From positions 1,302,001 through 1,366,000 of the forward strand of contig NZ_CP038241.1 of assembly GCF_012222965.1 (NCBI RefSeq): a stretch of DNA of 64,000 nt. The letters run 5' to 3'. Below are positions 53,142-63,616 of the stretch, one piece after another (position 1 is the first letter of the stretch; every line of letters begins with the position of its first letter). Both the position numbers and the translations under genes were made by a program. Below the pieces are notes generated by a model that did not search any database, was not told the origin of the DNA, and saw nothing but the letters and a program-made list of their open reading frames with translations. This DNA is from Allofrancisella inopinata. Lineage in GTDB: Bacteria; Pseudomonadota; Gammaproteobacteria; Francisellales; Francisellaceae.

Positions 53142-54068
53142 TTAGTTTATAACAATCTTATACTTACTCTTAACTAACTCATAAAGCATACCTTCTCGTA
53201 CTGCACCATTTGATAAATTCATTTGAGAAACTCCCAAACAATCAAATATCGCATATAGAATAGCCACACCACCAGCTAATACACTTTCTCTGTCTTCACG
53301 CAAACCTTCAAAGCTGATATTTTCAACTTCCTTTTTATCCATCATCATGGTGATCAAATTGTTCAGAAAGTCTTTAGTAATAGCTGATGACCCTGTCATT
53401 TGCTGGCAAATATTCGTTACTGATGTAATTGTTCCAGAAGATCCTAATACCACATCCCAACCCACTTTTTTATATTTAAGAATAATCGGTCCTAATATCT
53501 TTTTAGCTCTAGCAACTGTTGCGTAAAAATTACTAAAATCCAACTTATCATTGCCAAAAAAATCTTTCTGCATCCCCACACAACCCATATCCAAGCTACG
53601 CGCTATGAGTATTTTATTACCTCTACCAATTACAAGCTCAGTTGAGCCACCTCCGATGTCTATAACTAAAGTCTTCTGGCGGATATCTTGGTTATCTCTA
53701 GCACCAACATAAACTAATCTTGCCTCTTCTGCACCTGAAATAATTTTTATTTTTGTGCCTAATGCCTTATCAAGCCTTTTTTTAAATCCTTTAATGTTAT
53801 TCTTGGCTTTCCTTAGAGTATAAGTTCCTACAGCCCTAATGTACTCTACATTATAAGCTTTTATTTCCTTTGCGAAAAACTCTAGACATTCAATAGCACG
53901 GTCTTGCGCCTCTTTACTTATTGTAAGATTATTATTTAATCCTGCTCTTAGTTGTACCTTTTGTTTTTGTTTAGAGAGTGTAACTACCTCACCATTAGTT
54001 TTGATCTCACTTATAAGCATGTGAAAACTATTTGAACCTAAATCTATGGTAGCCACTATCTTAGACAT
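53142..54068 (-). CDS. Ppx/GppA-family phosphatase
   Basis: 308 residues, the short form containing only the ASKHA-type catalytic domains. ATIDLGSNSFHMLI (phosphate 1), IRAVGTYTLRKAKN, ISGAEEARLVYVG, VIDIGGGSTELVIG and VLGSSGTITSV are all present, closing with SNGAVREGMLYEL. Hydrolyses polyphosphate or the pppGpp gamma-phosphate; the two cannot be told apart by motif. Relevant because ppGpp acts on Francisella virulence transcription. Single gene. Confidence 0.92.
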   Translation of the reverse strand: MSKIVATIDLGSNSFHMLISEIKTNGEVVTLSKQKQKVQLRAGLNNNLTISKEAQDRAIECLEFFAKEIKAYNVEYIRAVGTYTLRKAKNNIKGFKKRLDKALGTKIKIISGAEEARLVYVGARDNQDIRQKTLVIDIGGGSTELVIGRGNKILIARSLDMGCVGMQKDFFGNDKLDFSNFYATVARAKKILGPIILKYKKVGWDVVLGSSGTITSVTNICQQMTGSSAITKDFLNNLITMMMDKKEVENISFEGLREDRESVLAGGVAILYAIFDCLGVSQMNLSNGAVREGMLYELVKSKYKIVIN

Positions 54069-54290
54069 TTTTAAAACCTACTTTTGTTACTATTACTCAT
54101 TATAAAAAAATATCAGCAAAATAGCTAAAAAAATTTGTTTGAAGAGTTTTTTTGTTTATAATGAACATTATAAATTTAACAACTAGACTAGTCTTTATAT
54201 AAAAAACAAATTCATAACTAGTTTAAAGTAATCCTACAAAAATCAGCTTTTTATAAAATCAATGTATTAAAATAAAGGAAAAACAAAATT

Positions 54291-54614
54291 ATGTCAAAAT
54301 GCATCAATATAACAGACAGCCAATTTCAAGATGAAGTGTTAAACAGCAATATCCCAGTTTTATTAGATTTTTGGGCTCCTTGGTGTGGGCCATGCAAAAT
54401 GCTGTCTCCTATACTTGATCAAGTAGTTGAACACTACGGTGATAAAATCAAAGTTTGTAAGATAAATATTGATGATAATGAAGAAACTGCAACAAAATTT
54501 GCCGTTCGTGGTGTTCCTACTCTTATGGTTTTTAAAGATGGTGGACACAAAGAAACTAAAGTTGGTGTAGTACAAAAAAGTCAACTTGTATCAATCTTAG
54601 ATAAGTATCTATAA
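54291..54614 (+). CDS. trxA: thioredoxin
   Basis: 107 residues, standard TrxA size, with the active site LDFWAPWCGPCKML (CGPC at about residues 32-35) and the cis-Pro in GVPTLMVF. Cytoplasmic disulfide reductase. AAAGGAAAAA precedes the ATG. Followed after 57 bases by rho, an adjacency conserved in many proteobacteria. Confidence 0.97.
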   Translation: MSKCINITDSQFQDEVLNSNIPVLLDFWAPWCGPCKMLSPILDQVVEHYGDKIKVCKINIDDNEETATKFAVRGVPTLMVFKDGGHKETKVGVVQKSQLVSILDKYL

Positions 54615-54671
54615 GTCATAGCTTCGTTCAACCTATTATTATTTACAATATATACAAACAGAGAATCACGA

Positions 54672-55934
54672 ATGAATTTAAATGAATTAAAGTATAAATC
54701 TGTAAACGAGCTAATGGATATAGCTCAAAGCTTAGATCTTGAATCACTACGTGCAAGAAAACAAGAACTTATTTTCTCTATCTTAAAATACCATGCTGAT
54801 AATGGCGAGGATATTTATGGTGAAGGTATTCTTGAAGTTTTACAAGACGGTTATGGTTTTTTAAGATCTTCTGATAGCTCATACTTTGCTAGTCCAGATG
54901 ATATTTATGTATCACCTGCTTTTATTAGAAAACTAAACCTACGCACTGGTGATAGTATTGTTGGTAAAATTCGCCCTCCTCGTGATAGCGAAAAATACTT
55001 TGCTGTTAAACACATCGATAGCGTTAATTTTGATTCTCCTGAGCTTGCTAGAAAAAAGATTCTTTTTGAAAACTTAACGCCAGAGTATGCTAAAGAAAGG
55101 CTAACCATGGAGATCGGCAACGGTTCTAGTGAAGATCTCACAGCCAGAGTTATAGATTTAGCAGCCCCATTTGGTAAAGGTCAACGTGGTTTGATTGTAG
55201 CACCACCTAAAACTGGTAAAACAATTATGATGCAAAATATCGCAACCTCAATTGCTAAAAACCATCCTGAATGTAACTTAATTATGCTTTTAATTGATGA
55301 ACGTCCTGAAGAAGTAACTGAAATGCAACGTTCAGTACGTGGTGAAGTTGTAGCTAGTACTTTCGATGAACCTGCTGCACGCCACGTTCAATTAGCTGAA
55401 ATTGTGATAGAAAAAGCTAAAAGACTAGTTGAGCATAAACAAGATGTTGTAATCCTACTAGACTCTATTACAAGGCTTGCACGAGCTTATAACACTGTAT
55501 CACCAGCATCTGGCCGTGTGCTATCTGGTGGTGTTGAAGCAAATGCTTTACAAAAACCAAAAAGGTTCTTTGGGGCTGCTAGGAACACTGCTGAAGGTGG
55601 TAGCCTAACAATCATTGCTACAGCCCTTGTAGAAACAGGCTCTAAAATGGACGAGGTTATTTTCGAGGAGTTCAAAGGTACTGGTAACATGGAGCTACAC
55701 CTTGATCGTAAGATTGCTGAGCGCCGTGTGTACCCTGCAATTAGTTTTGATAGGTCTGGTACGCGTAGAGAAGAGCTACTTACTACTCCAGAAGAATTAC
55801 AGAAACTTTGGATTTTACGTAAGATTCTTGGCGGGATGGAAGATGTTCAAGCTATGGAATTCTTAACTGAAAAAATGAAAGGCACACTAACAAATGAAGA
55901 GTTCTTTGAGACTATGAAGAGAGGGGCTATTTAA
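54672..55934 (+). CDS. rho: transcription termination factor Rho
   Basis: 420 residues, standard length. N-terminal Rho-N helix bundle ([19 protein letters not shown]), RNA-binding CSD ([33 protein letters not shown]), then the ATPase with Walker [46 protein letters not shown], the [16 protein letters not shown]-loop region and [16 protein letters not shown]. Hexameric RNA translocase. Confidence 0.98.
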   Translation: MNLNELKYKSVNELMDIAQSLDLESLRARKQELIFSILKYHADNGEDIYGEGILEVLQDGYGFLRSSDSSYFASPDDIYVSPAFIRKLNLRTGDSIVGKIRPPRDSEKYFAVKHIDSVNFDSPELARKKILFENLTPEYAKERLTMEIGNGSSEDLTARVIDLAAPFGKGQRGLIVAPPKTGKTIMMQNIATSIAKNHPECNLIMLLIDERPEEVTEMQRSVRGEVVASTFDEPAARHVQLAEIVIEKAKRLVEHKQDVVILLDSITRLARAYNTVSPASGRVLSGGVEANALQKPKRFFGAARNTAEGGSLTIIATALVETGSKMDEVIFEEFKGTGNMELHLDRKIAERRVYPAISFDRSGTRREELLTTPEELQKLWILRKILGGMEDVQAMEFLTEKMKGTLTNEEFFETMKRGAI

Positions 55935-56092
55935 GTTTAATGTTTGCTAAATTGTTCCTCTCAATGTTTAGGTTGATTCTAAAAGCAACTCATTAAGCAC
56001 ATTAGGCGCTAAGTTTAAGTTATTTTTACACAAAAATTTTATCATTTGAATTCACACTACTAGGACTCATAAACTAAGATCACTAAAGCATA

Positions 56093-56656
56093 TTATTTTG
56101 CTTTTTCATATGTTTTTTTGAAAAAAGTATATTGCTCCTGTTGATTTCTAGATTGGCAATACTTTTCTGCTTTTTCTAAGTTTTCATGGTCTACTACAAT
56201 TTTTTCTTTTCTAACTTTTATATAATAATCAGCTACTCCTATTCCACAATACAGGTTAGCTAACAGGTCCTTTTTAAAACCCTCTATCAATTCACTGGTT
56301 GATGATTTATTAATATCATCAATTCTAAAATCCATAACAATAATTGGATTGTCTAGAGCTTGTACTTTGAAATAATATGTACCATATTTCACAACATCAC
56401 AATAGTGGCAATTACCACCTAAATCATAATGTCTTTTATATTCATACTTATAATTTAATAATTTAAATGGCTGATTATATTCTTTCTCAAGAAGTTCCAT
56501 AACTTCTTGCTTAACTTGTTCTTGTTGCTGTTTTGTTGCTTTATCGCTGAGCTTACTACCTAGCCATAATGATTTAGCACATGATGTGAGCAACATAATA
56601 CTTAACAACAAAGTTAAAATAAAAAACTTTTTTGAAATCTTAGTTATCATCCTCAA
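56093..56656 (-). CDS. lipoprotein paired with lipase (candidate immunity protein)
   Basis: 187 residues. Signal peptide with lipobox LLTSC (Cys about residue 26). The mature domain has no recognised family; it contains several Cys (GNCHYCDV, YCGIG, KYCQS). It starts 17 bases inside the 3' end of the lipase gene, so translation is coupled. Cell-surface or periplasmic lipoproteins encoded right after a signal-less lipase are typical of T6SS lipase immunity proteins (Tli type). That function is inferred only from this arrangement. Confidence 0.65.
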   Translation of the reverse strand: MRMITKISKKFFILTLLLSIMLLTSCAKSLWLGSKLSDKATKQQQEQVKQEVMELLEKEYNQPFKLLNYKYEYKRHYDLGGNCHYCDVVKYGTYYFKVQALDNPIIVMDFRIDDINKSSTSELIEGFKKDLLANLYCGIGVADYYIKVRKEKIVVDHENLEKAEKYCQSRNQQEQYTFFKKTYEKAK

Positions 56657-57842
56657 ATGCCTCTCTAAAACTTTGTATATCTTTATAACTTGCTGAAAAC
56701 TTAAATATTTTTACATTTTTCTTATCGATCCGATTAGGAATTAAGTCACCATTCTCAGCATATGCATTATACCTATACCAACTTATCTTATGTATAGTTA
56801 ATCTTCTTAACAACTCAAATAAAAACTGTGGTACAGCTATTAATCCACTAGTTTGCTGCGGTATATAGTTATAGTAATTATTATTAATGTTTGTTGTTAA
56901 TTTTATTGAATCACCTATTTGCGCTGACAACTCAGCTATTATATCGCCTTGCCTTATAAAATTCTTAATATTGTTTGCTATAAGTTTAGCATTTCTTTGA
57001 TACTTTTGGATTAATCTATCACTTAGTTCTTGCCAACTATTACATTTCCAATCTATACCCACATTACATACTTGAGAACGAAAACCCTTCCAAAAGTTAA
57101 TATCAGAATAATAATATTTATTTTTAAACCTAAAACCAAAACTTGGATCAACCTCTGACTTAGTTCCAAAAGGCTCAAAACACTTAGTAGGCGCTAAGCT
57201 TAAGCCTTTTTTATAATCAAAAAATCTTATACTTTGGATTTGTGCTATTGAGCCACCTAAACTATGACCACTAAAACCGATACTTCTTACTTGGTATTTA
57301 GCTAATACTTCTTGTGTAAAATTTATACCTGCTATCATATGCGGGATGATTTCAGCACTTGGTATTAATTTACCGCGACCCATTTTCAGATCAGACCAAT
57401 AATCCCAACCTTTATCAGTACCTCTATTAATAACGTAAATACCTTTATTCTCTTTGTCATTAACATTAGCCACTACAATTGCATAATAACTTGGTGCTGT
57501 GCCAAAAAAACTTGATTGGGTCTTTGATACAAAATCTAAACTTGTAGCTACTAACTTATATTTTGCTAATACTGGATAGTAATGATGAGGGTATTGTTCT
57601 AAGGCATCTTTTACGTCTGGGGATAAATAAGTTTCAATCTTTGGAATTAATTTTGTCGGTATTTGATAAATTGAATCAGCTAAAGAAGTATCACCGGAAC
57701 CAGCTATAATTTCTAACACGGAGCTCTCATACACCAACTCACAAAGCACGCTCGCATCTTTATCTGGCAAATTTGTTAATATCTTATTTTCATAATGCTC
57801 TATAGTTATATCATTATTATTCTCATGTGGGTGAAAGTACAT
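56640..57842 (-). CDS. class 3-type lipase (candidate T6SS lipase effector)
   Basis: 400 residues, alpha/beta hydrolase. The nucleophile elbow IGFSGHSLGGSIAQI (GxSxG, Ser about residue 196) is preceded by a strand and by VINRGTDKGWDYWSDLKMG, the expected oxyanion/lid region of lipase_3 proteins. Candidate Asp and His lie in the C-terminal half (not resolved). There is no signal peptide or membrane helix, so normal Sec export is unlikely. It is directly followed and overlapped by a lipoprotein gene. The combination recalls Tle phospholipase effectors, though no VgrG or PAAR gene is adjacent. An ordinary intracellular lipase is the alternative. Confidence 0.75.
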   Translation of the reverse strand: MYFHPHENNNDITIEHYENKILTNLPDKDASVLCELVYESSVLEIIAGSGDTSLADSIYQIPTKLIPKIETYLSPDVKDALEQYPHHYYPVLAKYKLVATSLDFVSKTQSSFFGTAPSYYAIVVANVNDKENKGIYVINRGTDKGWDYWSDLKMGRGKLIPSAEIIPHMIAGINFTQEVLAKYQVRSIGFSGHSLGGSIAQIQSIRFFDYKKGLSLAPTKCFEPFGTKSEVDPSFGFRFKNKYYYSDINFWKGFRSQVCNVGIDWKCNSWQELSDRLIQKYQRNAKLIANNIKNFIRQGDIIAELSAQIGDSIKLTTNINNNYYNYIPQQTSGLIAVPQFLFELLRRLTIHKISWYRYNAYAENGDLIPNRIDKKNVKIFKFSASYKDIQSFREAFEDDN

Positions 57843-58032
57843 TAAACTCTTCCACTAATCTTATTAGTTATAAATTATTTATACATAAAGTTAAATAAAA
57901 ATACAAGCAGTAAAATTATTTTTAATGTAAACTTAGAAATATTTTGTGTCTGTAAAGTTTCACAACGTCATGATTATTAGCGAAGTCTTGTTACCACCCA
58001 TCTAATTCCAGCGTGCAACAGTCTCTATAATG

Positions 58033-58128
58033 CTAGATTGTAGTCTCAATATTTATACTGATTCCAAAATATATCTCATTAGGAGTTAAGTAATTTAAAC
58101 ATTTTTTAGGTTTATCGTTACCAAAATA
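58033..58128 (-). pseudogene. IS30-family transposase C-terminal relic
   Basis: 32 codons open on the minus strand, ending in a stop at 58033-58035. The peptide NDKPKKCLNYLTPNEIYFG matches the C-terminal pattern of IS30 transposases (N-x-RPRK-x-L-x-x-x-TPxE-x-F). An in-frame stop lies just upstream and nothing further upstream continues the gene. The 40 bases after the stop (about 57995-58032, with TTGCACGCTGGAATTAGA on the minus strand) may be the element's end. Remainder of the gap to the lipase gene is featureless. Confidence 0.65.
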
Positions 58129-58139
58129 CTAACAAATGT

Positions 58140-59558
58140 TTAAAATTTATCTTGTACACGTATTTCAGCTAAGGTTTGTTCAAGAGTAATACGACCATTT
58201 TCATAATAAGTTAGTAGCTGACTATCAGGATGATACTGCCCAAGTTGATAATTTTCATCAAGGTGTATAGTCTCATACTTTCCATCAGTATTTTTAATAA
58301 GGTCTAACCTACCTTTTTTTGATTTTTTAGCAGGATCTGTACTAGGATTTTTTAGTACTCCAATAACTTTATCTCCACGCTTTATAGCTGAACATTTTAT
58401 TGCAAATTTAAAACTATCACGATTTACAGATGACTCAAAATTACCTTGTAACAAAGCTCCACCCATGCCAAAAGCAATATTTTCAGCTGAATATCCTTTT
58501 TCTTTCATTGAGCTTAATACCTCCTCTATCAATTTGATATTAACTCCATCTCCCTGTATTAGGCTTACCTTATTTATTACTTTATAACCTTTGGAGTTAA
58601 CAGTGCTACCATAGCCTTTTTCTAGCTCTTCTAAAGCATAAATAATATTTTTAACTGCATCACCTGAATCAGGGCGTATTACAAGGTTTGCTTTTTTAGC
58701 TTTTACTTTATCTTTTAAATCTACCCAGCTTTTTATTGCTTGTTTAAAATCCCAACTGTCTGAAACGCAAGCGTATAGCATACTACTATCTCCAAACTGC
58801 TCTATCATATTTTCAAAAGCATGGTATTCACACTGGTCACCCTCACCCCAACTAGTCATGGTTGAATGTTCACTTGCTGGTATTGAAAACCCTGCTATAT
58901 TCTCATAATAGTACTGTTTACAAAATGGCAACGCCGCTAGTGTATCTGTACCTAAAAAGTTAGTTAAATGTGCTGCTGACCCAATACCCGCAGATTCTTC
59001 TGATGAAACTCCCCTATAACCAAAATCATGTAGCATAAATCCAAGCTTATCTAAGCTGTCTGCCGTTTCTAACAAATATTTCTTTATAAGATTTTTTATA
59101 TTAAAGCTAATAGTAGCAACAGTAGTTGGATACCAAACTTTTAACAATAAAGTTTCTAAAAATCCAGGTAACCAAAAAAGCTCATCATCTGTGCTTTCTA
59201 TAGTCATTAAAACATTATGTACTGGAACTACACTTCCTTCTTTAACAGCTCTAATACGTACAGGTAAAAAGCCATTATATTTTTTGATTATTTTTTCAAA
59301 CCCGTGTCTTTGAAATGGTAGTCCATGAACTTTCAAAACGCTTTCAGCTTCATCAAGCATATTCTCAGTGATTGGTTGAGACAAATATTTCTTAATATAA
59401 TATTGCAACCCAAAGAATTTAGTTTGATGACCTAAATCAGTATTATTAGTACCTCTACTTTCTAGATAAAAGTGCAAGTAGCTAGTATCTTTTGGATATT
59501 GAAAAGGATGGGAATGCTTATAGCTATCTGTCATTAGAAGAATATTGTTATGAGTCAT
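58140..59558 (-). CDS. nadV: nicotinamide phosphoribosyltransferase
   Basis: 472 residues, the size of bacterial NadV / vertebrate NAMPT. LLMTDSYKHSHPFQYP start; YLESRGT; FGLQYYIK; LHDFGYRGVSSEESAGIGSAAHL; IPASEHSTMTSWG (with the autophosphorylated His); LVIRPDSGDAVKNI; LIQGDGVN; and AFGMGGALLQG. Makes NMN from nicotinamide and PRPP. With NadM (39233-40276) it gives a two-step salvage route to NAD. Follows the arginase gene by 82 bases. Confidence 0.96.
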   Translation of the reverse strand: MTHNNILLMTDSYKHSHPFQYPKDTSYLHFYLESRGTNNTDLGHQTKFFGLQYYIKKYLSQPITENMLDEAESVLKVHGLPFQRHGFEKIIKKYNGFLPVRIRAVKEGSVVPVHNVLMTIESTDDELFWLPGFLETLLLKVWYPTTVATISFNIKNLIKKYLLETADSLDKLGFMLHDFGYRGVSSEESAGIGSAAHLTNFLGTDTLAALPFCKQYYYENIAGFSIPASEHSTMTSWGEGDQCEYHAFENMIEQFGDSSMLYACVSDSWDFKQAIKSWVDLKDKVKAKKANLVIRPDSGDAVKNIIYALEELEKGYGSTVNSKGYKVINKVSLIQGDGVNIKLIEEVLSSMKEKGYSAENIAFGMGGALLQGNFESSVNRDSFKFAIKCSAIKRGDKVIGVLKNPSTDPAKKSKKGRLDLIKNTDGKYETIHLDENYQLGQYHPDSQLLTYYENGRITLEQTLAEIRVQDKF

Positions 59559-59640
59559 TATCTAAAATAAAACACTAATAAAGAGTTGGTGCGGTAATTA
59601 TATAATTATAAAAAACGGAACTCAAAGTTATTATGTCTTA

Positions 59641-60507
59641 TTACACTTTTAGATTTTTGATCCTACCCTCCACAAGCCTTAAAATTTTCTCCAGATATTC
59701 CAAAGAAAGTCCCGTCTTATCTAACATAGGGTTATATTCGGCCACTTCAAAACAAATTAATTGACTGTAATCTAGCTTAGCAAGAGTTTCGTAAAAGACT
59801 TCAGGTTGTATACCATTTTCCACAGGAGTTCCTACAGCATCCATCTTAACTGGGTCTAATCCATCCAAGTCAAAGCTAATTCCCACATTTCCATTTGTAG
59901 CTTTTGCTAGGCGATCAAATTCACTTAAAAAAAGCTGCTCAAAATTTTGGTTATTTAAATCTTTTTGGTAATAAATCTTAACACCTAATGAGTTTAAAAA
60001 TTCCTCTTCTGCTGGCTCATATGATCTTATACCAAAAAAAACTATATTTTCTGGTTTTAACTTTGGTTGCTTATTCAAAATATTTTTAAATTCTTGATAA
60101 CCATAACCTAACAAATGTGCAACTGGCATACCGTGAATATTACCAGTTTCTGAGGTATCTGGTCTATGACTATCCATATGAGCATCAACCCATATCAACC
60201 CTAGTTCATTACCACACTTTTTCAAGTGATCGTATACTCCACTCCAGGTTGCTATTGCACAAGAATGATCGCCTCCTAAAGCTAACGGAAAGACACCTTC
60301 ATTAAGCTTTTGTGATATTACTTCAGCAACTTTCGTAAAGTATTTTGCCATTGTTTTAACTTCTGTACGACCACCGATATAATTAATTACCTGAGAATCT
60401 AACCTTCTATCTTTTATAGCGTTTAAAAAAACATACGGTGCTCTACCACAACCCACCCTTCTACCAGCGTTACCAATAGCAACACCTACCGCTTCAACTT
60501 TTTTCAT
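59641..60507 (-). CDS. rocF: arginase / ureohydrolase family
   Basis: 288 residues. All manganese-binding signatures of the ureohydrolase family are present: LALGGDHS, WVDAHMDSHRPDTSETGNIHGMP and SFDLDGLDP. The N-terminal GRRVGCGRAPYVF and the SFDLDGLDPVKMDAVGTP pattern favour arginase over agmatinase. Converts arginine to ornithine and urea. Possibly cotranscribed with nadV. Confidence 0.88.
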   Translation of the reverse strand: MKKVEAVGVAIGNAGRRVGCGRAPYVFLNAIKDRRLDSQVINYIGGRTEVKTMAKYFTKVAEVISQKLNEGVFPLALGGDHSCAIATWSGVYDHLKKCGNELGLIWVDAHMDSHRPDTSETGNIHGMPVAHLLGYGYQEFKNILNKQPKLKPENIVFFGIRSYEPAEEEFLNSLGVKIYYQKDLNNQNFEQLFLSEFDRLAKATNGNVGISFDLDGLDPVKMDAVGTPVENGIQPEVFYETLAKLDYSQLICFEVAEYNPMLDKTGLSLEYLEKILRLVEGRIKNLKV

Positions 60508-60727
60508 TAAGTCCCCCAGATAAAAACCACATTCCTATTTACACCCATATCAAGCCTGTATTTAGTAATAAAGCTAGATTCACCTTGCGTAGATAGTAAC
60601 ATGATATTTCTCAAAAAATAAATCCAAATCTAGCATTTAAAACATCTAAGTAATATTGCATTGTTAAAACTTCTGATAGTGGGCTAGTTACTTATAATAA
60701 TTGAAAATGATAGATAACTAATGAATA

Positions 60728-61129
60728 TTACCAAAACATATTTGAACGCATTGGCTTTATTGCAAATACTATTATTAATAGCAGATAAATATACCACGGC
60801 ACTAAACTTAAGACTGGTATTAAAGTTACTAGCATACACCCAAAGAAGAATTGGGTAAAAAATAATAATACTTGATATGCTGGCTTATTTGTTTTTAGAT
60901 ATTGTTTTGCTTTTTCTAAATAAGAACCTTCAAATGAAAATAAATGTAATATAAGTGGCATTACAGCAATTAAGAACATTACTAAATAAAAAACCCAGCT
61001 AATTGCATTAAGTGCAAAATAACTAGTTGCTACAAGCAATCCTACTAAAAGATACACTATTTTGACTAGAGCTAAATCTACTAGTGTAAATTTTTGCAGC
61101 TTCTCTGATAAATACTCTTCTTCAAACAT
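60728..61129 (-). CDS. small four-helix membrane protein
   Basis: 133 residues with four hydrophobic segments (about residues 18-38, 42-62, 85-103, 107-125) separated by short basic loops. No known domain recognised. AGAAAGG lies just upstream of the ATG. Flanked by 220 and 195 non-coding bases, so a single-gene unit. Function unknown. Confidence 0.65.
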   Translation of the reverse strand: MFEEEYLSEKLQKFTLVDLALVKIVYLLVGLLVATSYFALNAISWVFYLVMFLIAVMPLILHLFSFEGSYLEKAKQYLKTNKPAYQVLLFFTQFFFGCMLVTLIPVLSLVPWYIYLLLIIVFAIKPMRSNMFW

Positions 61130-61324
61130 AACCTTTCTCCATAGTTGGTATAACTTAATTCTAGACCATGCTATAAAAAGTTAAAAGAATTTTTGAAAAT
61201 AAAGTAAAATAATAGCTTAAAGGGTTTTTCTAACTAATAGAGTCTAGTGATATAGATTGCAACTAATTTACCATTTTTTAAAAATATTGTTCGCAATTTT
61301 TTTAATGTAAATTTAAAAAACAAA

Positions 61325-63616
61325 CTATTCAACTAAGGGCTGTTTAGCTTTCTTTTTTCTCTTATTGTATTTTGGTTTTCTTTTTTTAGACTTCTTTTTC
61401 TTTTTACCATATTTTTTAGGACTGTCATAATCTTTTGCTGATTGGTCTGGAGTATATAATTCAAAGTCTATATGAATGCTTTCCAAATCTGCTCTTACTA
61501 CTCTTATTGTTACATCTTGACCTATTTTAAAAACTTTATGATTTCTTCTGCCAATCAAAATATCTTTAGTTTCATCAAAGATATAATAATCACCAGGGAT
61601 TGTTGAAACATGAATCAGACCTTCTATAAACATATCTTTAAGCTCAGCAAATAAACCTAAACCATTTATATGGATAATTTTTGCTTCTAAAATATGTCCG
61701 ATATAGTCTTGCATAAAGTAACATTTTAACCAATCTTCTACTTGTTTAGAGGCTCCATCTGCATTTCTCTCTTGGAAAGAGGCGTTATCACAAATATTAG
61801 CTAACTCGCTAGATTTATAGTCACAACCGCCATGGTTATATTCATTAATAATAGATTTAATAATCCTATGAACCACTAAATCAGGGTATCTACGGATAGG
61901 TGAAGTGAAATGAGTATATTCATCATAAGCAAGACCAAAATGTCCAACATTATCGATACTATAAATAGCTTGATTCATGCTACGCAAAGTCATCATTTGA
62001 ATATCTTCATAATCAGGGCGACTTTTAATACTTTCTAACATTTGTGCCAAGGCTTTTGGTGTCACTTTACCATCTTTACCATAAGATAGATGGATACCAT
62101 GACGAGATAGATATTTTTTTAAAGCATCCATCTTATCTTCTTTAGGCTCACTATGCACTCTAAACGGAGAAGTTTTTTTATGCTTTATTACAAACTTAGC
62201 TGCTGCAACATTTGCTACTAACATGCATTCTTCTATTAGCTTATGTGCATCATTACGTTGTCTTGGTATTATTGATTGTATATGGTTATGCTCATCAAGG
62301 ATGATTTGAGTTTCTACAGTATCAAAATCTATAGCTCCTCTTTGATCTCTGGCAGTATGCAAGACTTTATACAAATCATATAAAACAAATATATCAGGCA
62401 CTAACTCTGGGGTATTTTCTACTATAGAGTTTTGTTTCTTATCTAATAGTTTTGCTACTTCAGTATAAGTTAAACGTGCTTTAGAATTTATAACAGCTGA
62501 ATAAAACTTATACCTAGTTAACTTACCAGTGCTACTTATATTCATCTCACAAACTAAAGAATACCTATCAACATTTGGCTGTAAAGAACATAAACCATTT
62601 GATAATTTTTCTGGAAGCATAGGTATTACATATCCAGGAAAATAAACTGAGGTTGAACGGCGTTTAGCATCTAAATCTAAAGCAGAATCTTTCTGAACAT
62701 AATTTGAAACATCTGCTATTGCAACATATAGTTTCCAACCTTCAGCTTTAGTTCTACTAGCAAACACGGCATCATCAAAATCTTTTGCATCTTCACCATC
62801 AATAGTAACAAAATTAAACTTTCGCAGGTCTACTCTTTCTTTAGTTACTATATCATCTGAAAGAGTATCTAAGTATTCAAGAGTTTTTTTACTCCATTGC
62901 TCTATTAAATCAAATTTTTTAGTAGCTACCATCATAGCTTGTTTAACTGGAGATATAGCTTCAACTTCTTGCTTGAACTTAGCAACTGCAACACTATTAA
63001 TACTTGGTTGAACTATTATTTCAGCTTCTATTAGTGAATCTTGTTCAATCTTTTGCCTAGGAGGTAGTAAGACTATATCACTAGTTATATTCTTACTTAT
63101 TGGCTTGAGAAAGTGTCCATCAAAAATTTTATAATAATAACCTGTTATGGTTTTTTGGCCTCTTGAAACTACTGATTTTATCTCTGCTTCAATTTTACCT
63201 TTTTTATTTATTCCTAATACCCTAGCTGTAACTTCATCACCTACCATTAACATTTTTGCTTGGGATGAAAGAATACTAACTTTAGTATTTAATGTATGGC
63301 TAAATATTTCTAATCTACCATCTCTATCAACTGAAACTTTTGATGTTACATAAACATTTTTCATTTCCGGAAGGCTATAATATGATTTATCTTTAACTAA
63401 TTGACCGTCTCTAACCATAGCTCCTAGTCTATTAACCAACCCTTCAAATGAAGATTTTTTGTTAATCTCTAAAGCCAAAGCGATATTTTCTACGCTTACT
63501 GGCAGCTGCATATCCTTGATATAGCACAATATCATCTGGCGACTCGCTATGGGGTTTTCATACTTTTGTGCTTCTAGATCCCTATTAGGATCATTATTTA
63601 TACTGTACTTACTCAC
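61325..63616 (-). CDS. rnr: ribonuclease R
   Basis: 763 residues, standard RNase R: N-terminal winged-helix region, two cold-shock domains (about 75-220), the RNB catalytic domain with [18 protein letters not shown] (Asp cluster) and [37 protein letters not shown] near its end, then an S1 domain ([19 protein letters not shown]) and a Lys-rich tail ([14 protein letters not shown]). Degrades structured RNA 3'-5'. Overlaps the truB stop by eight bases. Confidence 0.97.
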   Translation of the reverse strand: MSKYSINNDPNRDLEAQKYENPIASRQMILCYIKDMQLPVSVENIALALEINKKSSFEGLVNRLGAMVRDGQLVKDKSYYSLPEMKNVYVTSKVSVDRDGRLEIFSHTLNTKVSILSSQAKMLMVGDEVTARVLGINKKGKIEAEIKSVVSRGQKTITGYYYKIFDGHFLKPISKNITSDIVLLPPRQKIEQDSLIEAEIIVQPSINSVAVAKFKQEVEAISPVKQAMMVATKKFDLIEQWSKKTLEYLDTLSDDIVTKERVDLRKFNFVTIDGEDAKDFDDAVFASRTKAEGWKLYVAIADVSNYVQKDSALDLDAKRRSTSVYFPGYVIPMLPEKLSNGLCSLQPNVDRYSLVCEMNISSTGKLTRYKFYSAVINSKARLTYTEVAKLLDKKQNSIVENTPELVPDIFVLYDLYKVLHTARDQRGAIDFDTVETQIILDEHNHIQSIIPRQRNDAHKLIEECMLVANVAAAKFVIKHKKTSPFRVHSEPKEDKMDALKKYLSRHGIHLSYGKDGKVTPKALAQMLESIKSRPDYEDIQMMTLRSMNQAIYSIDNVGHFGLAYDEYTHFTSPIRRYPDLVVHRIIKSIINEYNHGGCDYKSSELANICDNASFQERNADGASKQVEDWLKCYFMQDYIGHILEAKIIHINGLGLFAELKDMFIEGLIHVSTIPGDYYIFDETKDILIGRRNHKVFKIGQDVTIRVVRADLESIHIDFELYTPDQSAKDYDSPKKYGKKKKKSKKRKPKYNKRKKKAKQPLVE

